Source: Trichoplusia ni (taxonomy: Eukaryota > Arthropoda > Insecta > Lepidoptera > Noctuidae). Taken from it: 64,000 nt of DNA. The position numbers were made by a program, and so were the translations under genes. Positions 34,401 through 46,500 of this stretch are shown one piece after another (position 1 is the stretch's first letter; each line of letters begins with the position of its first letter). The stretch is taken from NCBI RefSeq assembly GCF_003590095.1, contig NC_039480.1, forward strand, positions 10,703,328-10,767,327, read 5' to 3'. The notes below the pieces were generated by a model. It worked only from the letters and a program-made list of their open reading frames with translations, did not search any database and was not told the DNA's origin.

Positions 34401-37400
34401 AACAGCTCAGACAACTGATTCTATTAGACCCGGAGGGCCGGAACTGTTTGTAGTATACGCTTTTTTGAATTGACGGTAGATTAATATTGACATTAGAATG
34501 TTAATTGATTTTAAATTGCGTTTGATTTAATGATGACAATGATGATATATTAGCAAAAAGTTCGGATGACTGGCATGATTTCGAAGTGGTATAATGTAGG
34601 ATTTACACGTAAATTGTTGCACGTTGTACAATCAACCGCCACTTCACTATTCTCAATCGTAAATTGTAAGCACTTGTATTTTTGTTTCTTTTTTAACGAG
34701 CTTACATAAATAAATAAATGTATCGTCATCGTTTGATTCGGAAGTCATTGCCCCGAGAGAGCAGACAAAATAAATAATTCAAAGTGCTGTCTGTAAGATT
34801 TCGCTTTCTATGGTCGGTCGTGATCTGATCACAGCGCACGCAGCCACCGGATGAGTCACCGCGAGCGGCAAGCGCCGCACACCGGACATTCGATACCTTT
34901 TACGACTACCACCGCTCATTGTGTACGAGTACGTAATCGACGACAGCTTATCGATGCTACTGAACGCGCCACCAGAATTATAAAAACTCTGCCTCACACG
35001 ATGTTCAATCACATTTTGGAACGCGTAGAGCTCTTTCAAGCCCAGTGTCGCGATCTATCAAGGAGTTTGAGCTGTTGGGATACTCTTCAATAGTTACTGG
35101 CACTGCCTTTTGAATATGTTTGAGAATCTATAATAAGATATTTGAATAGAATTTTATACTATAACAGTGTAGATTACTTTTATTGAAATTGCCAATAGGA
35201 AGATTGAACATTTCAAGAAAACTGACCAAACTGAGAAATGACCTGCGATTAACTTGGCTGGCGAACAGGTTCCTGGCGTGTTCACCTGAACTTGTTCACA
35301 CGACATCCTGTTTGTAAGGACGAGTGAGGGAAGCCTGGGAAAGCTATATAGGCGACTACTGTTTTGTACATGCGATTAAAAAAATAATTCAGACAGCAAA
35401 AAAATAATATTTGCAAAATGGTAAACGAAACGCGAAAGAAATAAGAAGTGCCAGACAGATTGCTGACCTAAAACTAATTACGAGTAAAAAGAAACTGGCT
35501 TAGAAGTCAGGTTATTCTAGAAAACTAGCTAGAGCTCTATGACGTCATCCTTTACTTCGGTAAAGGCTATCCTACCTACTAGTCGTGAGCACTCGTGACA
35601 CACAATAGCAGTTTGCGGTAATCAAGAAGTAAAAATGTAAATTATACGTAAGCTTTCATGCCTCATAAAAAGTTTATCGTTTGTCTAAGCTCGAGGAAAA
35701 GAATATACAATACAAATACATGTTTACCGTCTAGCAAGCATCTCCCAGTAACATTATCGGGAAAAATAAAAATTCAAAATACTGATGATGCCATTCAGCG
35801 TGTATTAATAAATATTTGATGATAACGTTATAGCTCCGATACCGAACAAAATTAAATTAACTAGCCACGTAATAAACAAAACAATGCAATTTAAAAAGCA
35901 TTGTAAATATACGTATTACGAGGTAACAATTCATTGTACCGTTTACGTACAATGCAGTACAATAACTGTAATAATATACGGAAATTGTCTGTCACTCATA
36001 ATAGTAGAGAGGAAATAAAAGCTGTTGGAGTAATAGCGAACGTGACAATACATAATAATTGGGTACCAACTACGAAATACAAACTACATACAGAGAAACA
36101 GTTATAGCTATCTAAGCGCGCTCGGGCTAAAGGAAGTCGATATTACGTATGGTACTCAATTAACTAGCTACGGAATGAGAAGGGCATCGTATTTTCTATG
36201 AGTTATGATGTGCTAAAGAAACAATAGTAATTTTCGTCGTAATTATTTACGAAGATAATGTATTTATAATACATTGTCTGTCGGTTAAATAAATTACATT
36301 ATAGAATGATTCACTAGCAACATTATGTCAAGCAATAGAAAACATTACATTACATTATAATTTGGTAATGTGATGATTAAGTAATTGTTCTTCCATGGAA
36401 CAATTTGTGGATAATTATGTGAATCCTAGAATAGAGTACAATTATGGAGTGATTAAAAATCATTGTTTGTAGCTGTGTCTTCATGTTATAGAATAATTTG
36501 AATTATCAGGAAAAGCAGTTTACCTAAGTATATTTAATATAAAATACGAAATTGTTTTCTAATATATAGTATACTCCGAGTATGAGTGTTCAATTAAGAT
36601 AATTATGGAAACAAATCCCAATGCAACAGATAAATGTCAAGTTTAGGACAGAATTTTTAACTTTAAATTAAAATTAGCCATGTATGTTAGACTCATGCAT
36701 GAAGGCATTCCACTAGGTATCTATAAAATCGGCTAAGATATTACATAGGTCACGTATCTCTACATCAAATATTTATATTTTTCAGTATTTGATGTTTTAA
36801 AAGCAGTAGTAATGTGTCAACTCTCTGTCAAACATATTGAATGAAATGCTACTGACTGGTGGACTAACAAAGTCCTCGTAATAGCATCCTGTTTAGGTCC
36901 ATGCCATATCTATGGCACCCTAAAAATGTTTGTTCTTTTTTGTTTTTGAAATAATAGGATTTTACTATATTTTGCATTTAAATATTAGGTATAATAGATT
37001 TTAAATTTATGATTTAAATAAATGGTATGGCAAAATGGTCTATTAATTAAATGAAGTGTGACAATCTTGAGTCATGCAACATATCATGACAATCAACTAA
37101 AGCAATTGTAACAAATTCTATAATTATATAGGTTTCTAGACTAACTCTAAGCAATGAAAATCTACATTAAAATCATTTTTTAATCTCTAATGGAACTGTT
37201 AAACACGAATAAAACAATTTCTTATAAGTTGTCAACCTGTGATATGTCTTAATAGAATGAGATAGACATTATGGGGTATTAAATTATTTATACATATAGT
37301 AATTAGTATTTCATTTCCAATTAGGCTCTATAATACTACATTTTTAAAAGGTAGAAAGTAAACATAGAAGAGGCATTTAGTATTAGTCATTTGCAAAAAG

Positions 37401-38107
37401 AATATCTTATCAATTTCATCCCAAAAAAAAGTTGTTTTTTAACTTTCTTCATAGCTTGTAAACCAAAAAAATGTAGCCATTGTCTTCAATATCTTGTATT
37501 TTGAATCGACCTAAAAGCTCTACCTTACAAGATCATGAACACTAGAGATTGGATAAATAAACCATCATTTTATTTTAATAATTATAGGTCAGCAGCTTTG
37601 TCATAATATTAACTGAATAAAATAATATTTTATTGGATTCTAACTGGACCAATATATACAAAAAGGTGTTGCTTTTTAAAGTTCATGATCAAATCTTGAA
37701 TGAGTAAATCATAACAGATTGATAATATAGCACAAAGTCAATGAAACATTTTACTCTCAATGTTGCATTCATAACATTATAATATTGTGACAAATGTTTT
37801 GGAACATATGAACATTGCAATAATTGTTTTATTTTATGCAATCTGATTCACATTGCTTACGTTTAGTTCATCAACAAGTATATAAAAATACTACTTCTTT
37901 ACGCAGGAGTCACTAATTGATTTTAATCTTACCGATTATAAAGAAGATGCTGCCCACCAAACACATTGATACTCTAGTGCAAACAGTGCGGTTCCAGCTG
38001 CTGGCCATGCGTCGAGAGAAGTAGCTGATGGGGCAGTTCCATCGTTGATCTGTAGGCTGTTGTTCGTAGGTCACTGTTGTGGGTTGATACACCGCACTCG
38101 TAGGCAT
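25497..38107 (-). CDS. Small two-pass membrane protein with a 10-kb intron
   Basis: Four exons on the minus strand: 37933-38107, 27708-27839, 26436-26622, 25497-25554, giving 183 aa with consistent phases. Two hydrophobic segments (about 46-68 and 86-108) are separated by a short loop RFGNTPNPDTQRIENG, so both ends should face the cytosol. The first exon is polar and Tyr/Pro-rich. The third is strikingly GC-rich and encodes an Ala/Pro-rich tail. The last exon encodes the acidic end LSSAEESDKMLDGRPSVA. If exon 3 is read through, a stop appears at once (TGG TAA), but that TAA belongs to the donor G|GTAAGC, and splicing to 25554 is preferred. A faint likeness to vertebrate TMEM74-type proteins (NPDT in the loop, Gly/Leu-rich second segment) is from memory and weak. 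Function unknown. Confidence 0.78.
28405..28478. repeat. Fragment of a lepidopteran LINE tail
   Basis: CGGCCCGTAACTGGGCCAAA followed by GCAGGGCAAAGGCCTCTTCT and GAGAAGGAAGG resembles the 'ctggacaaaggcctcctc ... gagaaggat' motif common at RTE-type element ends in Lepidoptera. Short and degenerate; recognised from memory. Confidence 0.45.
32637..32780. mobile_element. Short palindromic MITE, copy 2
   Basis: Left end AAGGGCCGATTTTTCAATCA and right end CGATTGAAAAATCGGGCCTA are inverted repeats of about 35 bases including CAGATAACTTTTATT/AATAAAAGTTATCTG. Relative to the copy at 891-1030 the middle (GACAGCTTTTGTATAG, TGTCAAACG) is in the opposite orientation. It sits in the large intron of the 183-aa membrane protein gene. 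Confidence 0.82.
33847..33870. other. Perfect 9-bp hairpin
   Basis: CGAGGAAAG, a six-base loop CAATAA, then CTTTCCTCG. It is immediately preceded by a second small inverted pair (CGCCC ACG GGCG). It may be a remnant of a palindromic element; nothing else supports a function. Confidence 0.5.
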
Positions 38108-40519
38108 TTTGAACGGTAAAGTTACAACGCGAACAAAGACTTCGTTACTATAATAACTATAGAAGCACTTCACTGTTCACAGGCCGTTACGCAGATCTGC
38201 TGCAGGTAAACACAACCGAACACAACAGCACAGAAGAAGCGTGATGCATGCGTGAGCAACGATTTATTTATGTGGATTAGTGTTGTAGCCTATCTGTATT
38301 CTGTAGGTAGCTGATGCATAATGGCGTCCAAGTGAAGTTGTTAATCGATTAGTCGATTTTAGTACAAAATTAATAAATTAAATTGTCTTAATTACTTAAT
38401 TTTTAGGTTCAGCATAAATAAATAAATATGGTTATTAGAAATAAAAGTTTTGAATAGGAAGTTAAAGGTTTCATACTTTCACCCTCGTTGGTGAAAAATA
38501 ACTATTAAAAAAGCAATTCAATTACTGGCTTATACACATGGTTTATTGAGACGTTGGATGGATAAAAAAAGAGCGATATTTATTTTATTCATGCAGTTTA
38601 TAAATCACTTTACCTTATTTTTCACAATTACATGATGATTTGATTTCCTAGCCTCAAAAATAATTCACATGCCCTTTGAACCCTTGAACCTAGCCTATGA
38701 CCTTTCTGAGGCTCTTGACTAACTTAGTACTAAATTTTTCACAATCCGTTCAGTAGTTTTGGCGAGAAAGCGACAGACAGAGATTTGCATTTCTAATAAT
38801 ATCAAGTATAAATTAAGAATGAACGGATTGAAATTTATTGCGATTTAGAAAGTTTACATTGACCGGCGGTGCTTAAAGTAAAATTATTTAGGGAGATATA
38901 CATAGAGGCAAGTAGCTAATAGCATTGTAGCATTGTTGTAAAGTTCACTTTTCGTAATTTAATTAACAAATACACAAGAGAAGTGTCGTTTATGGGCAGT
39001 GTGAAATAGTACCATATTATGATTCTACTACTTCCTTTGGTACTTAAGTGGGGAGCGATTTCAGATAGGTGCTGTAAAAAAAGACTAGTAAGGATGATAG
39101 ATTAAATAATTGAAACAACATAGTATTTTGCAAAAATAATGTAATAGTTATAATTTTAAATATTCATTATCACTAATAAATAGTTTTATATCACTAGACA
39201 GTCGCTGCTTTATAATTAGTCATTTATTTTAACAGGTAAAGGCACTGATCCTCTTTATAAACACTATAATATTAAATCTAAGTATCATTGAGCAGCAGTC
39301 AATTGATTTGCGACCGCATACTCAATAATACTGTTTTAAAATATAATAATTATGGAATTGAGTGTCTATTTTCAGCAAAAGACTTCAATAGTGGAGATAT
39401 GACTCCCACTCGTAATATCATATTTGATCGAAACAATAAACACAATGTAAATGTTTGTTAAAACATAAATAATACACGATTACAATAATTACTTTTTTGA
39501 GTTATTATCCTTACAACTTAAATTATTATCATAAATCGGAAGTAACATTGTTTTAAATCGAGTAAACGGAATATTAAGTCATAAATAATAAAATCACCCC
39601 TATATTTGTTATATCGAAAATACAATTCTTATGTTTATATAACATAATAAGGCACCAAAGCGTGAGCGTTTGCCTTAAACATAATTTCGAATAATGAGAG
39701 AAATCACAATGCTTAAATACATATGTAAAATCTCAGCATACTTTCCATTTGTACTGAATTATTTTAAATTATATACAAATATATTCTACAAAAATATTTC
39801 AAATACCTAATTCATTATTATCTATTTTGTACATGCAAAATAGACCTTATGTTATTATGCCATTATATTTATATTTCGACTTAGATACAAAAAATAATGT
39901 TGTAACTTTGCTATTGATTTATTTAACTTGAATTAAAGGAAGCCCAATATTGCTTCGCTGGAAATTACGTAACTAAATTAGAAAAAGTATAAACAAGAAG
40001 TTTTTGAGCGTTACTATAGCAAGCCACTAAGCAATTATGTGTGCATATTACTTTTCTGTGCAAACCTTACAAGGTCCATACTTTCGTTAATATTCGTTTC
40101 GTAGAATTATATAGTAGAATAGATTAATAAATGTACAAAAAAAACATGTTGGAGGCATTTTTCAATATTGATCCGTCTGTAGCCTGGATATAAAATATTT
40201 GATATCACCTTAATAATTTCGTTAGTATACACATTCAATTGTCATCATTGAATGCTATACTCTAGGCAAATCAAATTTGTCATGAATTTGTATCTGTTAT
40301 CAGAAATTGCTCAGTCTCATTAAAGCTGTCTTTCTTTCCAATCAACCCAGACTTACCCTACTACACACAATCTTTAGCAATATTTACATTTGTATAAACA
40401 CGATCGCTCAAATTATTTTTTTCTGAATTGCGACATTTTTGTTATGAACACATTTAAAATTGTTTTTTCCTTACCAGTAATTTTAGATTTTATATTTAGC
40501 AAGACCCAACTTTATCGAG
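38108..40519. other. Intergenic: promoter of the 183-aa gene and 3' flank of Smurf
   Basis: No coding region. 38108-38340 must contain the start of the minus-strand 183-aa gene. 38695-38815 holds a repeat fragment. The rest is very AT-rich, and its right part is likely Smurf 3' UTR (TTTATT near 39926 would read AATAAA on the minus strand). Confidence 0.5.
38695..38815. repeat. Dispersed lepidopteran repeat fragment
   Basis: The sequence AATTTTTCACAATCCGTTCA, GTAGTTTTGGCGAGAAAGCG and ACAGACAGAGATTTGCATTT is the familiar 'ccgttcagtagtttt ... gaaagcg ... cagacagag' tail of a LINE family widespread in Lepidoptera. Assigned from memory. Confidence 0.62.
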
Positions 40520-43500
40520 TCATTCGACAGCAAAGCCGGCTGTTTCGAGAACCGCTTGTTTGAGTTTATCGTGGAGTTTCTCCTTATTTGGGTAAGGAGG
40601 TAGATCGAGACGATTGAAACAAGTGTGCGCTTTAGGAAGCGAGTCAGGAGAGGCGTCGGCCACGAGGTGCAGCGTGAAGAGGCGCGGCGCGGCGGCGCCC
40701 GTGGAGCCCTGCAGCGCGCGGAAGCCCGCCAGCGGCACGCGCCGCGACCCCGTCACGAACTGCAGCAGGCGCGCGCGCATCTCCGCGTCGAAGGCCTCCA
40801 CGATCTCCCAGAACCAGGCCACGAGCGGCGCGTCGGGCGCCACGTGCTTCAGGCGCGTGTGGCGGCGCCAGTCCGCCGGGTCCAGGTCGGCGCGGCCCGC
40901 CAGCAGCGGCTGCAGGTCGCGCGGCGACAGCGGCCGCAGCAGCTGCGGCGGGATGATGTCGGCCAGGCCGCGCTGCAGCGCCAGCCACTGGCGCTCGGCG
41001 CCGCGCGTGAAGCGGTGCGCCACGTACAGACGCACGTACTCGCGCTTGTTGGCGTCGGTCACGGTCTCGGCGGCGCCGCCCGCGCGCAGCTCCACGCTGC
41101 GCACGGCGCCGAACGACGAGCACTCCACTGAGAATGTCGTGTCTATTACGCCCGCGATGCTGTTCTCTCTACAAATAAAGACATCAGTTATAGCCAATGT
41201 ATATATAAATAGAAATTCTATTGCGATTATTATTGTATCAGTAAACATACAGCATCCAGGATAGTGATCGATGCAGTTCCGGGTCCACATCACGAATGTC
41301 ACGGAGCGTTATCGGCCTTCCGAGAAGTTGCTTGTAGAAGGGAGCAGTAAAAGCTGCATCAAGCTGGTGTCCGTGGAATAGTGCAACTCCGAGGATACGA
41401 CCAGCAAAGTGAAAATACGAAAGGTGTTCTGGGTTGACCTAAAGGAAAACAACATGTAGTGATTAGTTAATCACAGCCATAAGTGATCAATAAAATTTTT
41501 AGATACACCAGAATTATGGATTAAGAATGCGTACCCCAGAATCAGCGTTAATCTGCAACGCATATCGATCATCACCAGCGTTTGCGTATTGGAATAGACC
41601 ATAGTGTGGATTGAATAGTTCTCTTCCTAACAAGTGGAGCCACTCTCGCGCCACTCCACCATAGTCTAAACCCTCTTCACCGCGGAATTTCACTAACAGA
41701 CGTTTGCGCAGTTCCTTTCCGCGTAACTTCATAACCAGTCGATAAGATTCCTCTAAAATTTCGTTACGTGATACCTGGAAATTTAAGAAAAACCTTTTAA
41801 TGTTTCCCATACGTTTTGAGACTGCCAGAATCAATCAGTGTTAGTCAACCCTTTAAGTTTAAGTACTTGGCATGTTTGAGTTTTAACTAAAACACCTTGA
41901 AGGAATAGTTTAGACCATAACATTCATGGTTACCTCTATCCTGCAGTGTCCAGTTTGTGGCTGCAGTGCTTGCAGTTCAGCTCGCAGTACTCTGGCCTTG
42001 GCTGCCAAGTCTCGTTTGTATTTAGGTAGCGCATCAGAGTCCAGCGGCTCGGGCCCGGGCGGCGCGGCGGGCGCGGCGGCCGGCGGCGGGGAGCTCGGGT
42101 CGCCTTGTGGCTGTGGGGGACGACAATCATTAATACGATGCCTTCACAACATACATTTTTTTTCATAGTGTATCTAACATATAGTCACCAAACTAAGGAA
42201 GCTATCGGAATAAAGTTCGGAATACACAATTTAATCATTCACTGTACGGAATAATTCTTATTCAAACACATTCTTGTTCACAGATCAACGCTTTTTCGGA
42301 TCGAATCAGAAATAGTATTGTAAGTTGATGAATTGTGGTAGACTCACGAGCCTGGCGGAGAGCGCGAGGCGGGGGTCGGTGAACTGCGTGGTGCGGTTGT
42401 TGTGGTCGACGAAGTAGGGGCGGCCGGAGGGCGCGTGGCGCATCTCCCAGCCGGGCGGCAGCGGGCCCGCCGCCGCCGCGCAGTGGCGCAGGTGCTGCGG
42501 CACGCGCGGGTCGTGCCACGTGGACGCGCCCGTGCCAGAGTTGTAGAAGTACACCTGGCCTTGCGCCGTCGTGCGCATCTCTGGAACACATGACACATCA
42601 TATTGTTAAATGGGAGAAAATATTATAAAAACAATTGTCGACCGGAATGCCTAATGCTCATAGATTACAGTTTAGATTTGAAGAAATCTGTTCTATCTTG
42701 TATGCTTAGCTGCACAATATAAATCTTCGTCACAAGCAACACATACATACAAATTAATATTTATCTTGTTCATAAAGTTTTATACCTATTGTTAAACCTT
42801 ACAATAAGGACATACAATAGCAGAAACAGGAACTTCGGTGTACACATTTTCTGTTGGATAAGGTACGGTAAACCTAAACATTCTTTACGTTCAAATATTT
42901 TCTGGGTATGTATCATGTAACCACTTCAAGGTACTAACAATTACAGTGAAACCAATCTAAGAATGGACTCCAGCACATACCGAGTTCCAAGTATTGTCGC
43001 GGCGTAGTGTCTATTAGATTAATAAAGTGACAACAATGTGTCGTTACTCTATTAATGTTTGGAGGTCGTCTTATACGCTGCATATAAAACAGTCTTAGTA
43101 TGTATACAGATAGTATTACAAAATGTGAGAACAAAAAGACTCGATGTAACCTAAGAAAAGAAAATTGCTGCTTTTAGTTAAAGTTTTTAATGCTAAATAT
43201 ACTTAGATGATTGTGAGGCTATAAGAATAGAAAGATGAAATAAATACCAATAAATGCAAAATTTTAATTCTGAATATAATAATAATTGAATAATATAGTC
43301 AAAGGCACCTTGTTTGTGGTGTTTGTTAAGATAACAGCATGTCAGTTGGTTACTCAATACAATAACATCTACTGAATCATGCAAAAAGAATGTAAAAACA
43401 GAGTCTGTATTTATGAACTAGTCTGATCATTACAAATAACAATGATGTATGGTAGTTCTACTGAATGGCAGAATTTATTATGCTATAATCTCAATTCTGT

Positions 43501-46500
43501 ATTTAAGTAAGATTTTGTTGCTTATCATAGTAAATAATATTGCCACTTTATGTTTGGCAAAGACAGCCCTGGAATTTTCTTGGAGCCTACCGAATGTACT
43601 TTTTACTTATTGCCAGTTAGATGGTGCAAAATTTTACGTATCACAAAAAATGCTTGTTACTTCGTAAATCTGACGTGGTACATCATAAAACTTCATGACG
43701 TCACTTCAGAGCCAGTAAAATTTTCAGTGCTTTTTAAATTAAATTTTTAATCTACATAAAACACTATCTTAGACTTTAATTAACTAAAATGGATATATTT
43801 TAGCAAGAAATACTCAACTTTTGGGCCTAATTTGGTTCGATTCAAGTTGCTATTGTAATTTTTCGACAGTCCATCATTTGTTCATCGACTTTCTTAGCTA
43901 AACATAGAAAAACAAATAACTATTTACCATATCCAGGCGGCAGGTCAGTGGCAGCTATAGGTGTGGTGGGTGTTGTTGGTGTGGCAGGGTTGCAGGCTGA
44001 CGAGCTTGTTGGCGACGCAGTGGGATTGCGCGATCGCACGGCGGTCTGAGGCTGTGGTTCAGGTCTAAAACAATTATTGTAAGTCAATTTTGTTACTTTT
44101 ATTTCTATCAGATATACATAATTACGAGCTCTATAGAAGTGAAAAGCTAAATTTTTCCTTCTTCTTTGTGAAATGAAATAATATTTATGAGCTTCTGAAT
44201 CTCGTTATGTTTGTAAGAATACGATAAAGACGTTTTGTATCCGTTGATAAATACGCACATGAATCAATATAGATTAGGCTTTAATTGCTTCACTCATTAT
44301 AATCAAGGGAAAACATCTATTATCTGCGTATTAACCTGACGAATCTGGGGTACTAATTTGTTGAATGCCTAATATTATCATAAAATATTAACTATCAGTT
44401 AACACAGGATTTCTCAATCGATTGCTGTTATAAGATCTTGGACATCCAATGACGTTTAATGTCAATTTGCTAGATTGAACAGCTTGCGCAAACAGAAGGT
44501 ATGGTTGCCATAATACATACCGAAGAGATATGGAAGTAGCATGATTAACATCGGTATCGGAAGCCGGCGAGCCTGGGGAGCTGGGTGAGACCGGTGTGGC
44601 GGGTGAGGCGGGTGAGGCGGGGCATGAGGACGCGGGCGGAGAAGCGGGCGCGGCGCCGGGAGGGGGGGACGCGCCCCCCACCCCGCCCGCGCCCTCACCC
44701 GCCGGCCTCTCCCACTGAGTGCGCCGCGACAGGTGGTTCACGTAGTAGGGCCTGTGACGTAAGGTTTGAATTAACGTAACATTGCTAAAGTATGACCTAC
44801 AGGCGGATAATTTACGTGAACGTATTTAATTTTACGTACCTTAACGTAAATAAAGCTGTTGGGTTTCAGTTACAATTAATTGAAATAATACTTTATTTCA
44901 AATAAAATGATAATCATAAAATCATTCAATAGAATTTACAATGTACAATTTACATTAAGATTAGTCTATAAAATTCAATGTCATTCACAATGCGGTGTTT
45001 AAATAATGTTAAGTTGCACTGACCGTCCATTAGATGTAACTCGTTCCTCCCAGTGTTGCGGAAGTGGGTTCCTGGCCGCGTGGTGCTGGGCTGGCGGGTC
45101 TCTCGGGGCTCTGACGTCACCAGCAGGGCCCACGACTGCCAGCGGCGACCCTTCACCCGCAGCTGTCGCCGGCTCGCCTCTTGCTGCATCTCGAGACACG
45201 AGTGACACTATCACTTGTCCTCGCACCCCGCATGTCTCGCCTGACCCTTCTTCACATAGCTCCAGACATTGGTCTATCAATAACATCATCATTGAAATAC
45301 CTAAATATGCATCCTTTTTAGAGGCCAAACATTCTTATCTCCCACAATCTAATCAGTTAAGTTAAATCGAGAATTTAAAAAATTGTTTTTCAAGGTTTTA
45401 AGTAGGAGGTATTTTTGCAAATAAGTTGGATAGTTTTCTATACATTTGTAAAATAAAACCTTGATGATTCCAGTTTTTTTTTGTTGTAGAATGTAATAAT
45501 TTGATTCTTTTTTATATACTTACAACCCGTATCTTTCAATTTATTTACAGTGGATGGCTGTATGCGAACACATCCCAAGAATCCGGAACCCTGTCTTTTA
45601 TGAACTTTTCTTTGATTCCACACACTGAAAAATTAAATATCATTACATATACATAGATATATTTTCTTATCCTTGAGACACAAAGCCGACCTTACGCTAT
45701 TTTTAAATCGTTTATGTTCTTTGTGTTGTTGAACAGATAATAAATGTTCTTCAACAAAAATTCTGAAGAACTAGTTCTTAGCAGCTTAATTTCATCAGAT
45801 CCGGTACCAGAAATGATTCATACTCTAAAGCACTAAAAATATGTTTAAAATTATCTGATACACAATAATCAATTGGTTGCCGTTTCTTATATGAATACTA
45901 CACGGAGTTTCCATTGGATTTTCCTTACATTAAAAAGAATCAGTGTGACGGGCATTAGACTTGTTTACTAGTAATTTGTAAATACTGGTGCGTTATTAAT
46001 CCTCATTAACCATTATTTCAGCTTCTTGCGTACAAAGAGAAATATCCTTAAATTTATTGACGTCAAGTTATTTCTGTACCTAGAATCACTCGTAATGTAA
46101 TAAACAAAATTAAAATCACTTAAGAATTAAGCGGCAGTAGTCTCCAAGGGCGTGTGACTCACAACGACCTTCATTAAATTTCTGCAGTTTAAAACTGCGC
46201 AGATGATTAACATTTAGGAATAGAACATGCGCTGACCGGTTAAGGGTTATGCCATTTAGACTCCGAGAATATGCAAATCATTCAACAAGTATTGAATAAT
46301 ATTTGTAAATGACTGCTATTTTTTTGGTGGCTTTCTTTCAAAGCAATACTTTCCTCGTAAAGCGATTTGAAAAAGGTATAGTTCTTTTTTGTAAGAATTA
46401 TCAGGAAAATTATGCATAACTTTTATTGACACGTTATCAAAAATATACGATGATAGATTTTTGGAGTACCTACCTAAACAAATAGAGTATAGAAAGTTTA

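Larger units (their letters stand above)
27840..37932. other. 10-kb first intron of the small two-pass protein gene
   Basis: No exon convincingly seen. It contains a LINE-tail fragment (28405-28478), the second palindromic MITE (32637-32780) and a perfect hairpin (33847-33870). A less AT-rich patch at 34790-35100 is open on both strands (84-90 codons) but lacks splice or domain support. It might be an alternative promoter or 5' exon of the host gene. Confidence 0.55.

Noticed and set aside
34160..34414. 84-codon minus frame in the large intron
   Set aside because: Composition unremarkable, no domain and no splice signals that would join it to the host gene in phase.
40614..41264. Plus-strand frames of 168-216 codons and a second minus frame of 159 codons over the Smurf HECT exon
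   Set aside because: Products of very high GC content. The minus frame ending at 40520 carries the complete HECT C-lobe and excludes the others.
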